Positions 35,120 to 36,762 of a stretch of 36,762 nt of DNA are shown here, piece by piece. The notes below the pieces were generated by a model, which did no database searches, was not told the DNA's origin, and saw only the letters and a list, made by a program, of their open reading frames with translations. The DNA lies in contig NZ_JAAHHW010000069.1 in assembly GCF_010692325.1 (NCBI RefSeq), positions 1 to 36,762 on the forward strand. The letters are read 5' to 3'. The stretch's first letter is position 1. Every line of letters begins with the position of its first letter. Source of the DNA: Moorena sp. SIO3I8. Lineage in GTDB: Bacteria > Cyanobacteriota > Cyanobacteriia > Cyanobacteriales > Coleofasciculaceae. Both the position numbers and the translations under genes were made by a program.

Positions 35120-35489
35120 ATCACAGTAAAAATAATCTTTGTAGCACGGAAGAGTTAAGCACTAATCTCTGGTAAGTCGGCCTGAGATGAATGAAGATTC
35201 TGTAGGTAATAACGTCACGAACCCACCGTTAACCGCTAATCGCGGTATAACGGGGGCTTGAAAAAGCTCATAACGTGACCAGCCTAAGTACTCGAAGTAC
35301 TCCGTTTTTTGAGCTATCACACCCTTAGATGCGTCGCTAGTCTTTTGCTCTGTGGTTAATAGTTAAACAGTCGTAAACGGGTTAGGACAGTGCTATTAGC
35401 AAGACAAACTCAAAAAACATTGGCGTTCGCGCCAGCGTGTGCGAAGCACTCAGCGAACTTCACCCTAGTAATAGGAGAGAAACACAATT
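35120..35489 (+). ncRNA. candidate omega-RNA of the IscB system
   Basis: IscB proteins use a guide RNA encoded directly upstream of their gene on the same strand. These 370 bases are non-coding and well folded. GTCAC (35214-35218) pairs with GTGAC (35275-35279) and encloses a hairpin of CCGTTA/TAACGG (35226-35231, 35248-35253) with CCGC/GCGG inside it. AGCTCA (35265-35270), inside that loop, can pair with TGAGCT (35310-35315) outside, making a pseudoknot. AGTACT-CGA-AGTACT forms a hairpin at 35287-35301. TGGCG-TTCG-CGCCA forms a UUCG-capped hairpin at 35421-35434. GGCCTGAGATGAATG near 35179 resembles a motif I recall from a characterised omega-RNA. The guide should be at the 5' end, before the conserved scaffold; its exact limits cannot be read here. 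Confidence 0.7.
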
Positions 35490-36762
35490 ATGCGTGTTTT
35501 TGTACTCGATAAAAACCTTAAAACACTAGACCCTTGTCGTCCCGCCAGAGCTAGATTATTGCTCAAACAAGGTAGAGCCAAAGTGTTTAGAAGGTATCCA
35601 TTTACAATCATCCTGTCAGATTTGGAGGTAGAAAACTGTACTACTCATCATCACCAGTTAAAAATTGACCCAGGGGCAAAAACAACAGGTTTAGCAATTC
35701 GGCAAAACAACACTGTTATTTGGGGTGCTGAAATAACGCATCGTGGATTCCAAATCCGAGATGCTTTAACCTCAAGACGACAATTAAGACGTTCTCGCCG
35801 TAACCGTAAAACTCGTTATAGAAAACCTCGCTTTCTTAATCGGAAACGTCCCGAGAGGTGGTTAGCGCCTAGTTTAATGTCTAGAGTTCATAACATTCTG
35901 ACTTGGGTTAAAAAACTGATTCGGTTTTGTCCGATAGCGGGTATTTCTCAGGAGTTGGTACGGTTTGACACTCAAAAGACGGAGAACCCAGAAATCTCTG
36001 GTACTGAGTATCAGCAAGGTACATTGTACGGCTACGAAATTCGAGAATACTTGCTTGAAAAATGGAACCGTAAATGCGCTTACTGTGGTACAACGGATAC
36101 CAAGTTAGAAATCGAACATATCAAGCCCAAATCTTTAGGGGGTTCCGACAGAGTTAGCAATCTGGCAATTGCTTGTCACGATTGTAATCAGGCTAAAGGA
36201 AACCAGGAGATTCAACAGTTCTTGTCAGGGAAGCCTGATGTTTTGAGACGAATTCTGTCTCAAGCCAAACGACCTTTAGCTGATGCCGCTGCGGTTAATG
36301 CTACTCGCTGGAAGCTTTACAAAGAACTCAAATCTATCGGTAACCCATTAGAAACCGGTTCGGGAGGTCGTACTAAATACAATCGGTGTCGGTTTAACCT
36401 ACCTAAAACACATTGGCTTGATGCTGCCTGTGTGGGGAATGTTCAAAGCATTTATGTTGAGAATTATCAACCTCTATTGATTGAGGCTAAAGGTCACGGA
36501 ACTCGTCAAATCTGCCGAACAGATAAGTTCGGGTTTCCGAAGAGGTACTGTTCAAGAACTAAGATTCACAAAGGTTTTCAGACCGGAGATATTGTCAAAG
36601 CAGTTGTCACTAAAGGCAAGAAAATCGGAACTTACGTTGGACGGGTTGCCACTCGCAAAACCGGGTCATTCAATATTTCAACTGCTAACGGATTGATTCA
36701 AGGAATTAGTCATAAATATTGTCAGCCAATTCACAAAAAGGATGGTTATGCCTATACAATTT
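35490..36762 (+). CDS. iscB: IscB RNA-guided nuclease (runs off the right edge by a few residues)
   Basis: 424 residues are visible and the frame is open to the last base; relatives end at about this length. The start ATG has a good ribosome site (AGGAGAG). Domains in order: N-terminal PLMP-type region (MRVFVLDKNLKTLDPCRPAR, with LDPC where most have LMP), RuvC-I LKIDPGAKTTGLAI (D60), Arg-rich bridge helix (96-124), RuvC-II ISQELVRFDTQK (E155), HNH with CAYCG (C197, C200), LEIEHIKPKSLGG (H210) and CHDCNQAKGN (C229, C232), RuvC-III THWLDAACVG (D311), then the C-terminal target-interaction part with GFQTGDIVKAVVTKGKKIG and GRVATRKTGSFNI. All catalytic residues are intact. It is ancestral to Cas9 and works with the omega-RNA upstream. 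Confidence 0.95.
   Translation, partial: MRVFVLDKNLKTLDPCRPARARLLLKQGRAKVFRRYPFTIILSDLEVENCTTHHHQLKIDPGAKTTGLAIRQNNTVIWGAEITHRGFQIRDALTSRRQLRRSRRNRKTRYRKPRFLNRKRPERWLAPSLMSRVHNILTWVKKLIRFCPIAGISQELVRFDTQKTENPEISGTEYQQGTLYGYEIREYLLEKWNRKCAYCGTTDTKLEIEHIKPKSLGGSDRVSNLAIACHDCNQAKGNQEIQQFLSGKPDVLRRILSQAKRPLADAAAVNATRWKLYKELKSIGNPLETGSGGRTKYNRCRFNLPKTHWLDAACVGNVQSIYVENYQPLLIEAKGHGTRQICRTDKFGFPKRYCSRTKIHKGFQTGDIVKAVVTKGKKIGTYVGRVATRKTGSFNISTANGLIQGISHKYCQPIHKKDGYAYTI

Noticed and set aside
35908-36093. 61-aa minus-strand frame inside iscB, and a 71-aa plus-strand frame at 36481-36696
   Set aside because: Both are alternate-frame shadows of the IscB coding sequence, which is conserved throughout.

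Overview
The window looks like chromosomal DNA of a filamentous marine cyanobacterium of the Moorena (Moorea) type. Evidence: many GCGATCGC (HIP1) octamers, cyanobacterial gene families (DUF3326, the SucC/SucD-like pair, M16 pairs, MASE1/PAS/GAF kinases, PEP-CTERM), abundant heptanucleotide tandem repeats between genes, and many decayed genes. The genus is an inference; no rRNA or tRNA gene was seen.

Layout. 1-2.4 kb: a glycosyltransferase end, a carbamoyltransferase fragment cut off by a degenerate IS4-type element, and a nested palindrome. 2.6-5.1 kb: 2Fe-2S ferredoxin, then a tight cluster of a 59-aa protein, DUF3326 and a CPBP membrane protease. 5.2-9.2 kb: purN (minus), gpmI, secG and a metzincin-like peptidase. 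9.2-10.1 kb: a repeat-rich, strongly structured gene-free stretch. 10.1-13.9 kb: carboxypeptidase Taq, a sucrose synthase with its catalytic domain deleted, and mnmH (selU). 14.0-15.8 kb (minus): a wrecked sensor/receiver/adenylate cyclase gene. 16.0-22.3 kb: a PEP-CTERM protein, a peptidoglycan-binding protein, a paired M16 peptidase system (one active, one inactive subunit) and a membrane-anchored coiled-coil protein. 22.8-25.1 kb: a SucC/SucD-like pair lacking the catalytic histidine. 25.4-32.3 kb: a small membrane protein, a 1420-aa MASE1-PAS-GAF histidine kinase and a receiver-PAS-adenylate cyclase. 32.4-35.0 kb: HNH endonuclease, NrnA-like DHH phosphoesterase and SixA phosphatase.

The most notable locus is at the right edge (35.1-36.76 kb): a nearly complete IscB, the RNA-guided nuclease family ancestral to Cas9, preceded by about 370 nt of structured DNA that fits an omega-RNA with a possible pseudoknot. 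IscB/OMEGA is a known system class; this copy keeps all recognisable RuvC and HNH catalytic residues.

A second theme is gene decay by internal deletion. The sucrose synthase keeps its N-terminal domain and a C-terminal tip joined out of frame. The cyclase gene has a deleted middle plus two TAA stops at positions where relatives appear to have Glu. Gene borders are also shaped by heptamer repeats, which supply or surround the start or stop codons of several genes. Homology statements come from recalled family patterns, not from searches.
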